Shown here piece after piece: positions 1-6,638 of a stretch of 10,287 bases of DNA. The notes under the pieces are model-generated. The model worked only from the letters and a program-made list of their open reading frames with translations. It was not told the DNA's origin and did not search any database. Within the stretch, counting starts at the first letter, position 1, and every line of letters starts with the position of its first letter. Position numbers and translations under genes: made by a program. The DNA is from Micrococcales bacterium (lineage in GTDB: Bacteria > Actinomycetota > Actinomycetes > Actinomycetales > Dermatophilaceae): assembly GCA_030537915.1 (NCBI GenBank), contig JAUNUZ010000050.1, positions 1-10,287 on the forward strand, written 5' to 3'.

Positions 1-39
1 GGCGGCAACGGTTGGGGCGACAGAGAAGGCGACGAGCAT
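1..39 (-). CDS. Start of a probable MTH1187-family thiamine-binding protein (partial)
   Basis: Only the first 13 codons are in the window; the gene continues past the left edge. They read MLVAFSVAPTVAA. A short beta strand with 'hVAFSVxP' right after the initiator Met is what I remember from the small (about 100 aa) MTH1187/YkoF-like (DUF77) thiamine-binding proteins of actinobacteria, cytoplasmic ferredoxin-like folds thought to bind thiamine or a precursor. The start is supported by a TAGGGT box placed for a leaderless transcript six bases before the ATG. It follows the thiolase-meaB pair on the same strand but has its own promoter-like signal. Thirteen residues are too few for certainty, and the family call rests on memory of the N-terminus alone. 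Confidence 0.5.
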   Translation of the reverse strand, partial: MLVAFSVAPTVAA

Positions 40-245
40 GAGCCAACCCTAAGTGCAGTGGGTAGGGGCCTGCAGGGGGCAGATGTCTCGCATCCCGCGC
101 AGCCACAATCGGACCGGCGCCGGCCGACGCCGTGAGCGACAAGCGAGTGGCGCTGCCGGCGCGCGACAGCGGGCGACCCGCGACCCGAGCCGGACAGCTG
201 AACCGGCCGCGGGATCCAGACGGGCGCCGCCACGACGCCAGCCGG
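40..245. other. Non-coding gap between meaB and the left-edge gene
   Basis: I see no credible gene in these roughly 200 bases; the open frames here are extensions of antisense shadows of meaB. The gap must hold the end of the thiolase-meaB transcript and the promoter of the left-edge gene. It contains a perfect 10-bp palindrome CCGGCGCCGG at 114-123 and a small hairpin, GCGGG/CCCGC with a 3-base loop, at 169-181. Either could help termination, but neither is followed by a T-run, so no terminator is called. Confidence 0.45.
46..51 (-). promoter_or_regulatory. Candidate -10 box for a leaderless transcript
   Basis: On the minus strand TAGGGT (TANNNT) is followed by six bases and then the ATG at 39. 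That spacing would place the transcription start at or next to the A of the ATG, the arrangement of leaderless actinobacterial genes. No Shine-Dalgarno sequence precedes this start. I see no convincing -35 element. Confidence 0.4.
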
Positions 246-1208
246 CTAGGTCAGGTCGGCGAGTACGGCGTCAGCGGCGGCGTAGGGGTCTGTCACCCCG
301 GTGACGACCTGGGCGGCGTGGCCCTCGATACCCTGCCCGCCGCGCAGGTCCCCCATGCGGGATCGCAACTCCGCCAGCACGATGGCCTCGATCTCGTTGG
401 CGGCGCGCAGGGTGCGGCGGCGGGTGAGTTCCTCATGATCGGACATCCACCGGACATGCTTGTCGAGGGCCTCCATGACGTCGTCCACACCCGTACCGGC
501 CGAGGCGACCGTCTTCAGGACCGGCGGCCGCCACAGACCGGGCTCGGTGCGATCGCCGAGGGAGATCATGTGGCGGATGTCGCGCACGGTGGCGTCGGCA
601 CCGTCTCGGTCGGCCTTGTTGACGACGAAGACGTCGCCGATCTCGAGGATTCCGGCCTTGGCCGCCTGGATGCCGTCGCCCATGCCGGGGGCCAGCAACA
701 CGATCGTCGTGTCCGCGAGCCCGACGATCTCGACCTCGGACTGGCCGACGCCGACGGTCTCGACGAGGACGATGTCGAAGCCGGCGGCGTCAAGGACCCG
801 GATCGCCTGAGGAGTAGCCCAGGAGAGCCCACCGAGATGACCGCGGCTCGCGATGGAGCGAATGTAGACGCCGGGGTCGAGGGCGTGATCCTGCATGCGG
901 ACGCGATCGCCGAGGAGGGCACCGCCGGAGAACGGCGAGGAGGGATCGACGGCCAGTACCCCGACGCGCTGGCCGCGGGCGCGGAAAGCCGCGACGAGCG
1001 CGTTGGTCGATGTCGATTTACCAACCCCGGGACTGCCGGTGAGGCCGATGACATGGGCGTTTCCGGCGTGCGGAGCCAGGGCGGCCATGACCTCGCGCAG
1101 CTTGGGGCTGGCGTCCTCGACGAGGGAGATGAGTCGGGCCACCGCCCGCGGCGAGCCCTCGCGGGCCGCCGCGACGAGCGTGGGCACATCGATGTCGTGT
1201 CGTGCCAT
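246..1208 (-). CDS. meaB: MeaB/ArgK-type GTPase, chaperone of B12-dependent acyl-CoA mutase
   Basis: A 320-aa cytoplasmic P-loop GTPase of the MeaB/ArgK family (SIMIBI class). Family members gate cofactor loading and protect adenosylcobalamin-dependent methylmalonyl-CoA (or ethylmalonyl-CoA) mutase from inactivation. Visible motifs: Walker A GSPGVGKS at residues 58-65, the conserved AVDPSSPFSGGALLGDR segment at 86-102, ETVGVGQSE (switch/Walker B region) at 150-158, and NKAD guanine-specificity motif at 197-200. The C-terminal helical arm used for dimerisation is present, and the length is normal. The ATG at 1208 is preferred over an upstream ATG at 1253 because the upstream one lies inside the thiolase gene and adds a non-conserved tail. 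It begins 10 bp after the thiolase stop, so the two are almost surely co-transcribed. The client mutase is not in this window. Confidence 0.95.
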   Translation of the reverse strand: MARHDIDVPTLVAAAREGSPRAVARLISLVEDASPKLREVMAALAPHAGNAHVIGLTGSPGVGKSTSTNALVAAFRARGQRVGVLAVDPSSPFSGGALLGDRVRMQDHALDPGVYIRSIASRGHLGGLSWATPQAIRVLDAAGFDIVLVETVGVGQSEVEIVGLADTTIVLLAPGMGDGIQAAKAGILEIGDVFVVNKADRDGADATVRDIRHMISLGDRTEPGLWRPPVLKTVASAGTGVDDVMEALDKHVRWMSDHEELTRRRTLRAANEIEAIVLAELRSRMGDLRGGQGIEGHAAQVVTGVTDPYAAADAVLADLT

Positions 1209-1218
1209 GGCCGGCGCC

Positions 1219-2424
1219 TCAGGCCTTCGGTTCGCGGACGATGAGCGCGTCACCCTGACCGCCGCCGCCGCACAGCGCGGCAGCGCCGATCCCGCCGCCG
1301 CGTCGCCGCAACTCCAGCGCCAGGTGCAGGGTGATCCGGGCGCCCGACATGCCGATGGGGTGGCCGACGGCGATGGCGCCCCCGTTGACGTTGACCTTGT
1401 CGAGGTCGATGCCGAGCTCGCGCGCCGAGACGATGCCGACGGCGGCGAAGGCCTCGTTGATCTCGACGAGGTCCAGGTCGGTCGGCGCGATGCCCTCCTT
1501 CTCGCAGGCCTTCTTGATGGCGTTGGCGGGCTGGGACTGCAGGGTCGAGTCGGGCCCGGCGACGACGCCGTGGGCGCCGATCTCGGCGAGCCAGCTCAAC
1601 CCGAGCGCTTGGGCTCTCGCCTTGCTCATGACGACGACCGCGCAGGCGCCGTCGCTGATCTGGGAGGCGGAACCGGCGGTGACGGAGCCGTCCTTGCTGA
1701 AGGCGGGGCGCAGCCGGCCCAGCGACTCGACGGTCGTGTCGGCGCGGATGCCTTCGTCCCGGTCGAACTCGATGGGATCGCCCCTGCGCTGCGGAATCGA
1801 GACGGGGACGACCTCTTCGGCGAAGACGCCGGACTCCCAGCCGGCCGCGGCGAGCTGATGACTGCGCGCGGCGAAGGCGTCCTGCTCCTGGCGCGTCGTG
1901 GCGCGCTCGCCGGAGTTGGCCTGCTCGGTGAGCCGGCCCATGGGCTGGTCGGTGAAGGCGTCCATGAGTCCGTCCAGAGCCATATGGTCGCGCATCGTCA
2001 CGTCACCGAATTTGAAGCCGGAGCGGGACTTCTCAAGGAGATGGGGGGCATTGGTCATGGACTCCTGACCGCCGGCGACGACGATCTCGACCTCGCCGGC
2101 GCGGATGAGCTGATCCGCCAGAGCGATCGCGTCGATGCCGGAGAGGCATACCTTGTTGATGGTCAGCGCCGGCACGTCCAGCGGGATCCCGCCGGCGGCT
2201 GCGGCCTGGCGCGCGGGGATCTGCCCGGCGCCGGCGGTGAGGACCTGGCCCATGATGACGTAGTCGACCTGGTCGCTCGCAACCCCAGCCTTGGCCAAGG
2301 CGCCCTTGATCGCGATACCGCCGAGCTCTGCCCCCGACATGCCTGCGAGCGAGCCGAGCAAGCGACCGATAGGGGTACGAGCCCCCGCGACGATGACGCT
2401 GGGATTGGCGTGGGAATCGGTCAC
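1219..2424 (-). CDS. Acetyl-CoA acetyltransferase (thiolase II type)
   Basis: A 401-aa cytoplasmic thiolase that condenses two acetyl-CoA to acetoacetyl-CoA, or cleaves it in the reverse direction (atoB/phaA/fadA4 type; no one symbol can be fixed from sequence). Catalytic residues are visible: nucleophile Cys93 in NKVCLSG, the NEAFA motif, His355 in GHPIGMSG, and the general-base Cys385 in CGGGGQG. Length is normal for the biosynthetic thiolases. The GTG at 2424 is chosen because GGAGG lies 8 bases upstream and the protein then starts just before the conserved [11 protein letters not shown] strand; the longer open frame runs through the divergent mce gene. First gene of a pair with meaB, and divergent from mce across 135 bp. 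A thiolase beside a methylmalonyl-CoA epimerase is also what I remember from mycobacteria (fadA4 next to Rv1322A). Confidence 0.95.
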   Translation of the reverse strand: MTDSHANPSVIVAGARTPIGRLLGSLAGMSGAELGGIAIKGALAKAGVASDQVDYVIMGQVLTAGAGQIPARQAAAAGGIPLDVPALTINKVCLSGIDAIALADQLIRAGEVEIVVAGGQESMTNAPHLLEKSRSGFKFGDVTMRDHMALDGLMDAFTDQPMGRLTEQANSGERATTRQEQDAFAARSHQLAAAGWESGVFAEEVVPVSIPQRRGDPIEFDRDEGIRADTTVESLGRLRPAFSKDGSVTAGSASQISDGACAVVVMSKARAQALGLSWLAEIGAHGVVAGPDSTLQSQPANAIKKACEKEGIAPTDLDLVEINEAFAAVGIVSARELGIDLDKVNVNGGAIAVGHPIGMSGARITLHLALELRRRGGGIGAAALCGGGGQGDALIVREPKA

Positions 2425-2432
2425 GTTGGGAT

Positions 2433-2437
2433 CCTCC
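2433..2437 (-). promoter_or_regulatory. Ribosome binding site that fixes the thiolase GTG start
   Basis: GGAGG on the minus strand, 8 bases before the GTG at 2424. It settles the start in favour of this GTG over farther upstream codons in the same open frame. Confidence 0.7.
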
Positions 2438-2482
2438 GACTGACGCGGCACGAGAGGTGAACGGGGGTAGACGGTCCCCGCC

Positions 2483-2488
2483 ACCCTA
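2483..2488 (-). promoter_or_regulatory. Candidate -10 box for the thiolase-meaB transcript
   Basis: On the minus strand TAGGGT (TANNNT) lies about 58 bases before the thiolase start, giving a 5' leader of roughly 50 bases that includes the GGAGG. No clear -35 hexamer is seen at 16-18 bases. It is the best -10 candidate in the 135-bp divergent gap. Confidence 0.3.
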
Positions 2489-2520
2489 TCGAGGCACCCG
2501 CCAGGGCGTAGGTCGTTGGT

Positions 2521-2531
2521 CCCGGTCCGGG
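2521..2531. repeat. Short inverted repeat in the thiolase/mce divergent region
   Basis: CCCGG-T-CCGGG is a perfect 5-bp inverted repeat around one base. It lies about 16 bp upstream of the mce -10 box, in the -35 region, where an operator for both divergent promoters could sit. In DNA this GC-rich such a short palindrome can arise by chance. Confidence 0.2.
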
Positions 2532-2546
2532 CGAGGGGGTCGCACC

Positions 2547-2552
2547 TAGGCT
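2547..2552 (+). promoter_or_regulatory. Candidate -10 box for leaderless mce transcript
   Basis: TAGGCT (TANNNT) is followed by exactly seven bases and then the ATG of mce at 2560. This places the transcription start at the ATG and explains why mce has no good Shine-Dalgarno sequence. No recognisable -35. Confidence 0.45.
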
Positions 2553-2559
2553 GGCGCTC

Positions 2560-2997
2560 ATGAGCGCACTGAACACCGGCCTGTTCACCCATATCGACCA
2601 CGTCGGCATCGCGGTGCCGGATCTCGACGAGGCGATTGCCTTCTACCAGGACAAGTACGGGATGACCATGGTGCATCGCGAGGAGAACGAGGAGCAGGGC
2701 GTCGCCGAGGCGATGATGAGCGTCGGGGACTCCACGTCGTGCATCCAGCTGCTCGCGCCGCTCAACCAGGACAGTACGATTGCCAAGTTCATCGACCGCA
2801 ACGGCGTTGGTATCCAGCAGATGGCCTACCGGGTCGAGAGCATCGACGACGTCTGCACAACACTGAAGGAGCGTGGCCTTCGGTTGCTGTACACCGAGCC
2901 CAAGCGCGGCACCGCGGGGAGCCGAATCAACTTCATCCATCCCAAGGACGCCGGCGGCGTGCTTGTGGAACTGGTGGAACCCGCCGCGACACACTGA
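2560..2997 (+). CDS. mce: Methylmalonyl-CoA epimerase (VOC superfamily)
   Basis: A 145-aa cytoplasmic metalloenzyme that interconverts the 2R and 2S epimers of methylmalonyl-CoA; in the ethylmalonyl-CoA pathway it also acts on ethylmalonyl-CoA. Two glyoxalase/VOC half-folds are visible: [19 protein letters not shown] at residues 11-29 starts the first, and the second contains the [18 protein letters not shown] block at 124-141. Metal ligands by comparison with the Propionibacterium enzyme: His14, Gln63 and Glu137 are present, while the usual second His ('HH' in GLHHMA) is replaced by Gln86-Gln87. As I recall, the mycobacterial epimerase has the same QQ, so this is probably a lineage variant and not a dead enzyme. 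The start is supported by the leaderless -10 box. It is divergent from the thiolase and 92 bp ahead of ccrA. Confidence 0.93.
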   Translation: MSALNTGLFTHIDHVGIAVPDLDEAIAFYQDKYGMTMVHREENEEQGVAEAMMSVGDSTSCIQLLAPLNQDSTIAKFIDRNGVGIQQMAYRVESIDDVCTTLKERGLRLLYTEPKRGTAGSRINFIHPKDAGGVLVELVEPAATH

Positions 2998-3004
2998 TTA
3001 CTCG

Positions 3005-3032
3005 TTACAAACAACGCGCCGCTCGGTATCCT
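3005..3032 (+). promoter_or_regulatory. Candidate promoter of ccrA
   Basis: TTACAA at 3005-3010 and TATCCT at 3027-3032 are separated by 16 bp, a good match to housekeeping sigma-factor hexamers in otherwise very GC-rich DNA. Transcription would start near 3039, leaving a leader of about 50 bases that contains the ccrA ribosome binding site. It lies wholly in the mce-ccrA gap, which suggests ccrA can be transcribed independently of mce. Confidence 0.5.
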
Positions 3033-3076
3033 CGGCACCAGACGATGGCGTCGGGACGACGCCGCCGGTCGATGGC

Positions 3077-3083
3077 GAGGAGG
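3077..3083 (+). promoter_or_regulatory. Ribosome binding site that fixes the ccrA start
   Basis: GAGGAGG lies six bases before the ATG at 3090. It selects this start over in-frame upstream ATGs at 3045 and 3069 and over the long open frame that overlaps mce. Confidence 0.75.
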
Positions 3084-3089
3084 CCACGC

Positions 3090-4430
3090 ATGCACGAGAT
3101 CCGGGACGCGATCCTGTCCGGCGAGCGGGACGAGGCGACTTTCGCCGCGCTACCGCTGCCGCAGACCTTCCGCGCAGTCACTGTCCATAAGGATGAGGTC
3201 GACATGTTCGCCGGCCGCGCGAGCCGCGACAAGGATCCGCGCGAGAGCCTGCATCTGGATCAGGTGCCGTTGCCCGAGCTGGCACCCGGCGAGGCGCTGG
3301 TCGCCGTCATGGCGAGCGCGGTCAACTACAACACCGTGTGGACCTCGATCTTCGAGCCGGTCTCGACCTTCTCGTTCCTCGAGCGCTACGGCCGGATCTC
3401 CGCGGCGGCCAAGCGGCATGACCTGCCCTACCACATCGTCGGGTCCGACCTGTCCGGTGTCGTGCTGCGCACCGGTCCCGGTGTGCACCGGTGGAAACCG
3501 GGGCAGGAGGTCGTCGCGCACTGCCTGTCCGTGGAGCTGGAGCACCAGGACGGGCACAACGACACGATGCTCGACCCCGAGCAGCGCATCTGGGGCTTCG
3601 AGACGAACTTCGGCGGGCTCGCCGAACTCGCGATCGTCAAGGCCAACCAGCTCATGCGGAAGCCGCGCCACCTGACGTGGGAGGAAGCGGCGGTCCCCGG
3701 TCTGGTCAACTCCACGGCCTACCGCCAGCTCATCTCGCGTAACGGCGCCGGGATGAAGCTGGGTGACCGCGTTCTCATTTGGGGCGCCTCGGGCGGACTC
3801 GGCTCGTACGCCACTCAGCTCGCTCTCGCCGGCGGCGCGACCCCGATCTGCGTTGTCTCCTCCCCCGAGAAGGCGCAGATTTGCCGCAAGATGGGAGCCG
3901 ACCTCGTCATCGACCGGAACGAGAAGGGCTACCGGTTCTGGAACGATGAGGGCACGAAGCAGAATCAGCGGGAGTGGAAGCGCCTCGGCTCCGACATCCG
4001 AGAACTGACCAACGGCCACGACGTCGATATCGTCTTCGAGCACCCGGGCCGCGAGACTTTCGGCGCCTCCGTCTACGTTGCGCGCAAGGGCGGCACGATC
4101 GTGACCTGCGCCTCGACATCGGGATTCCTGCACGAGTTCGACAACCGCTACCTATGGATGAACCTCAAGCGGATCATCGGCTCGCACTTCGCGAACTACC
4201 GTGAGGCGTGGGAGGCCAACTCCCTCATCCGCCGCGGCATGATCCACCCGACGCTGTCGCGCAGCTACGCCATGGAGGAGGTCGGCCAGGCGGCCGTGGA
4301 CGTGCACCGCAACCTGCACCAGGGCAAGGTCGGCGTTCGTGTGCTGGCCCCGCAGGAGGGCCTGGGCGTCACGAAACCCGAGATGCGCGCGGAGAACCTC
4401 GAGGCCATCAACAGATTCCGCGATATCTGA
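3090..4430 (+). CDS. ccrA: Crotonyl-CoA carboxylase/reductase
   Basis: A 446-aa cytoplasmic enzyme of the medium-chain dehydrogenase/reductase superfamily, normal length for Ccr. It reductively carboxylates crotonyl-CoA with NADPH and CO2 to ethylmalonyl-CoA, the key step of the ethylmalonyl-CoA acetate-assimilation pathway and a source of polyketide extender units. The N-terminal catalytic domain carries FRAVTVHKDEVDMF (27-40), SAVNYNTVW (76-84) and IVGSDLSGVVLRTG (116-129). The Rossmann domain has WGASGGLGSYATQLAL (231-246). The four CO2-contacting residues described for the Kitasatospora enzyme are all present: Asn81, Phe170, Glu171 and His366 (365 in that enzyme). This argues for a carboxylating enzyme and not a plain enoyl reductase. 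It has its own promoter-like signal and a strong RBS. The exported GH-like gene follows 33 bp later on the same strand and may be read through. Confidence 0.97.
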   Translation: MHEIRDAILSGERDEATFAALPLPQTFRAVTVHKDEVDMFAGRASRDKDPRESLHLDQVPLPELAPGEALVAVMASAVNYNTVWTSIFEPVSTFSFLERYGRISAAAKRHDLPYHIVGSDLSGVVLRTGPGVHRWKPGQEVVAHCLSVELEHQDGHNDTMLDPEQRIWGFETNFGGLAELAIVKANQLMRKPRHLTWEEAAVPGLVNSTAYRQLISRNGAGMKLGDRVLIWGASGGLGSYATQLALAGGATPICVVSSPEKAQICRKMGADLVIDRNEKGYRFWNDEGTKQNQREWKRLGSDIRELTNGHDVDIVFEHPGRETFGASVYVARKGGTIVTCASTSGFLHEFDNRYLWMNLKRIIGSHFANYREAWEANSLIRRGMIHPTLSRSYAMEEVGQAAVDVHRNLHQGKVGVRVLAPQEGLGVTKPEMRAENLEAINRFRDI

Positions 4431-4431
4431 G

Positions 4432-4443
4432 GGCTGCGCAGCC
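4432..4443. other. Palindrome just after ccrA
   Basis: GGCTGCGCAGCC is a perfect 12-bp palindrome one base after the ccrA stop. It could form a short hairpin (GGCT/AGCC stem), but with no T-run it is at best a weak attenuator between ccrA and the next gene. Confidence 0.2.
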
Positions 4444-4463
4444 ATTGTGCCGATGAGTCAGGC

Positions 4464-6638
4464 ATGGTGTCCCCCCCGTCCCGCCATGCCCTGAGTCGGC
4501 GCGCGTTCCTGGCGGGCTCGTTGGCCGGTAGCGGGCTGCTGCTCACCTCGATGTCAGGCTGCAGCGGCGGGTCGGACGGGGGCGAGGACTGCCTCGTCAC
4601 GCCTGCGACCACCCCTGTCGATCTTGGACCCTCGTGGGCGCCCAAGCCGGTCGCGCGCGGCGGGCTGACGTGCCTGGCGACCCAGGACAAGGAGACGATG
4701 CGACTGCACACGATCAGCGGGGACGCGACGTTCTGGTCCGGAGTGAACCTGGGCAGCACGACGCCGGGCCACTCCCCCGGCGAGCTCGCGATCCCCGAGC
4801 AGGACTACCGGCGCTGGTTCACGATGATGCGCGAGTCCGGCGTGCGAGTCCTACGCATCTACACGATCCACAAGCCGCACATGTATGCCGAGCTCAAGGC
4901 CCACAACGAGGCACATCCCGACCACCCCCTGTACCTCATGCACGGGATCTACCTACCGGATGAGTCCTATCTCGACTCCGGCGACCTGTACGCGAGCGGC
5001 CCGACGAACGCGATGATCCAGGAGACCCGGGACGCCAGCGCCGCGGTGCACGGCACGCTCACGCGCCCGCCGGTGCGCGGCCGCGCGAGCGGCACGTGGA
5101 CCGCCGACGTCTCGCAATGGGTTCTCGGCTGGATCGTCGGTGTCGAGTGGGATCCGATCGCGACGCGGGCCTCGGACGCGAAGAACAAAGCTCGGCCGGC
5201 GCATCAGGGCGCCTACTTCTCCTCGAGAGAAGGCGCGAGTCCGACCGAGCGTTGGGTAGCCGCGCGCATGGACGAGCTCGCGACACTCGAGGCTGCCCAC
5301 GGACTGTCCGTGCCGATCGCCATGGTCAACTGGCCCACCACCGACCCGCTGCGCCACCCGCAGGAGCCGCTGGAGCGTGAGGATGTGGTCGGGGTGGACG
5401 CCAACCACATCGTTGCCAGCGACCTCTGGCCGGCCGGCACCTTCGCCAGCTACCACGCCTACCCCTACTACCCGGACTTCCAGCGGCTGCAGCCGAGCTA
5501 CCGCCAGGATCCCTCGGGCGACGCCTATCGCGCCTACCTGCTCGACCTCAAGCGCCACCACGCCGGGATGCCGCTCATGGTCACCGAGTTCGGCGTGCCT
5601 TCCACGCTCGGCTCGGCGCACATCGGCACGAACGGGCGCGATCAGGGTCACCACACCGAGCTCGAGGCGATGCGCATGAACTCCGAGATGATCCGCATGT
5701 TCAAGGACATCCAGCTGTGCGGCGGGCTGCTCTTCGCGTGGACCGACGAGTGGTTCAAGTTCACGTGGAACACGCTGCCGCGGCACGCGGTCGTCGACGC
5801 CGAGCGCCGCGCGTTGTGGCATGACGTGCTCACCAACGAGCAGTACTTCGGGATGATCGCGCTCGACCCCGCTCTGGTGGGCCGACGGGTCGTGCACGAG
5901 GCGCGCGACGGCCTGGCGCAGATCGACATCGACCACGACGCCTCCTGGGTGCACCTGAGCCTGGCCTACACCCAGGCGCTGAGCACCCCGGTCGTGCTCG
6001 GCTTCGACGTCGTCCCCACGGCCGGTAGGCCGCTGACCGGCCTCGGGGACTCCGCGCGCTTCGACATCGCGGTACGAGTGGATCCGCTCGCCGGCAAGGC
6101 CAGCTGTCTGATCCGCACCGACCTCGACCCCGTGCTCCTGGACGGCCTGCCCGGGAGCTGGGAGCCCAAGGACGACGGCACCGGGTGGATTCAGCAGCAG
6201 CTGACGCTCAACCGGCCCTACCCGATCCCGGGCACGAACCGCGAACGACCGCCGGAGATGCTGGCCGTCGGCGAGCTCATCCGCACCGATGACCCGCAGG
6301 CTCTGCGCGGACGGACCGGAGACACCCTGTCGACGTGGTCCCTGACGGACCCTGGCAGCGACGGACTCACCCGACTGCAGCTGCGGATCCCCTGGGGGCT
6401 GCTGGCCATCTCAGACCCCTCCTCGCACATGGCCGTCACCGTCGTGGACAAGCTGCCCAAGGGTGTGCGCATCGAGCGGATCGGGGTCGCCGTCGCCGGC
6501 GGGACGCCAGCGGCCGCAACCCCGGTGACCTTCGACCTGCGCTGGGACCAGTGGAATGCGGCGGCCTACACCGAGCGCACCAAGACGGGTGCGCAGCAGT
6601 ACGCCCACGCGATGGCCGAGACCTCGCGGTTGGCCTAG
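4464..6638 (+). CDS. Exported Tat/lipoprotein with glycoside-hydrolase-like TIM barrel, catalytic Glu pair intact
   Basis: A 724-aa exported protein. The N-terminus has a twin-arginine motif SRRAFLAG (11-18), a hydrophobic stretch, and a lipobox-like MSGC ending at Cys33, so it is probably membrane-anchored on the outer face. Residues about 70-450 look like a (beta/alpha)8 barrel of the GH-A type: FWSGVNLG near the first strand, VGVEWDP with Glu228 as possible acid/base, NWPTTDPL (289-296), SYHAYPYYPDF (from 329), VTEFGVPSTLG with Glu375 as possible nucleophile, and FAWTDEW (424-430). A beta-rich C-terminal domain ends in a conserved-looking YTERTK segment. It resembles conserved proteins of unknown function that I recall from Firmicutes; the substrate is unknown and hydrolase activity is inferred. 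There is no good RBS, so the GTG at 4467 is an alternative start. It follows ccrA by 33 bp and is paralogous to the gene at 7020. Confidence 0.85.
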   Translation: MVSPPSRHALSRRAFLAGSLAGSGLLLTSMSGCSGGSDGGEDCLVTPATTPVDLGPSWAPKPVARGGLTCLATQDKETMRLHTISGDATFWSGVNLGSTTPGHSPGELAIPEQDYRRWFTMMRESGVRVLRIYTIHKPHMYAELKAHNEAHPDHPLYLMHGIYLPDESYLDSGDLYASGPTNAMIQETRDASAAVHGTLTRPPVRGRASGTWTADVSQWVLGWIVGVEWDPIATRASDAKNKARPAHQGAYFSSREGASPTERWVAARMDELATLEAAHGLSVPIAMVNWPTTDPLRHPQEPLEREDVVGVDANHIVASDLWPAGTFASYHAYPYYPDFQRLQPSYRQDPSGDAYRAYLLDLKRHHAGMPLMVTEFGVPSTLGSAHIGTNGRDQGHHTELEAMRMNSEMIRMFKDIQLCGGLLFAWTDEWFKFTWNTLPRHAVVDAERRALWHDVLTNEQYFGMIALDPALVGRRVVHEARDGLAQIDIDHDASWVHLSLAYTQALSTPVVLGFDVVPTAGRPLTGLGDSARFDIAVRVDPLAGKASCLIRTDLDPVLLDGLPGSWEPKDDGTGWIQQQLTLNRPYPIPGTNRERPPEMLAVGELIRTDDPQALRGRTGDTLSTWSLTDPGSDGLTRLQLRIPWGLLAISDPSSHMAVTVVDKLPKGVRIERIGVAVAGGTPAAATPVTFDLRWDQWNAAAYTERTKTGAQQYAHAMAETSRLA

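Noticed and set aside
169..181. GCGGG/CCCGC hairpin as the terminator of thiolase-meaB
   Set aside because: Only a 5-bp stem with a 3-base loop and no T-run; hairpins of this quality are frequent in such GC-rich DNA.
132..1244. Long plus-strand open frame of 370 codons over meaB
   Set aside because: It is antisense to a gene with clear GTPase motifs. Its translation is Gly/Asp/Val/Arg-rich without any recognisable motif, as expected for a shadow frame in high-GC DNA.
895..2460. Plus-strand open frame of 521 codons across the thiolase
   Set aside because: It is antisense to thiolase and meaB, lacks any domain signature, and has the composition of a shadow frame.
2739..3089. N-terminal extension of the ccrA frame overlapping mce
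   Set aside because: The extension is Arg-rich shadow sequence of mce. GAGGAGG before the ATG at 3090 and normal Ccr length favour the shorter protein.
3150..4133. Minus-strand open frame of 327 codons inside ccrA
   Set aside because: Antisense shadow of Ccr with no motif and no plausible RBS or context.
4953..5954. Minus-strand open frame of 333 codons inside the first GH-like gene
   Set aside because: His/Val/Arg/Gly-rich shadow of a well-supported exported protein; no domain signature.
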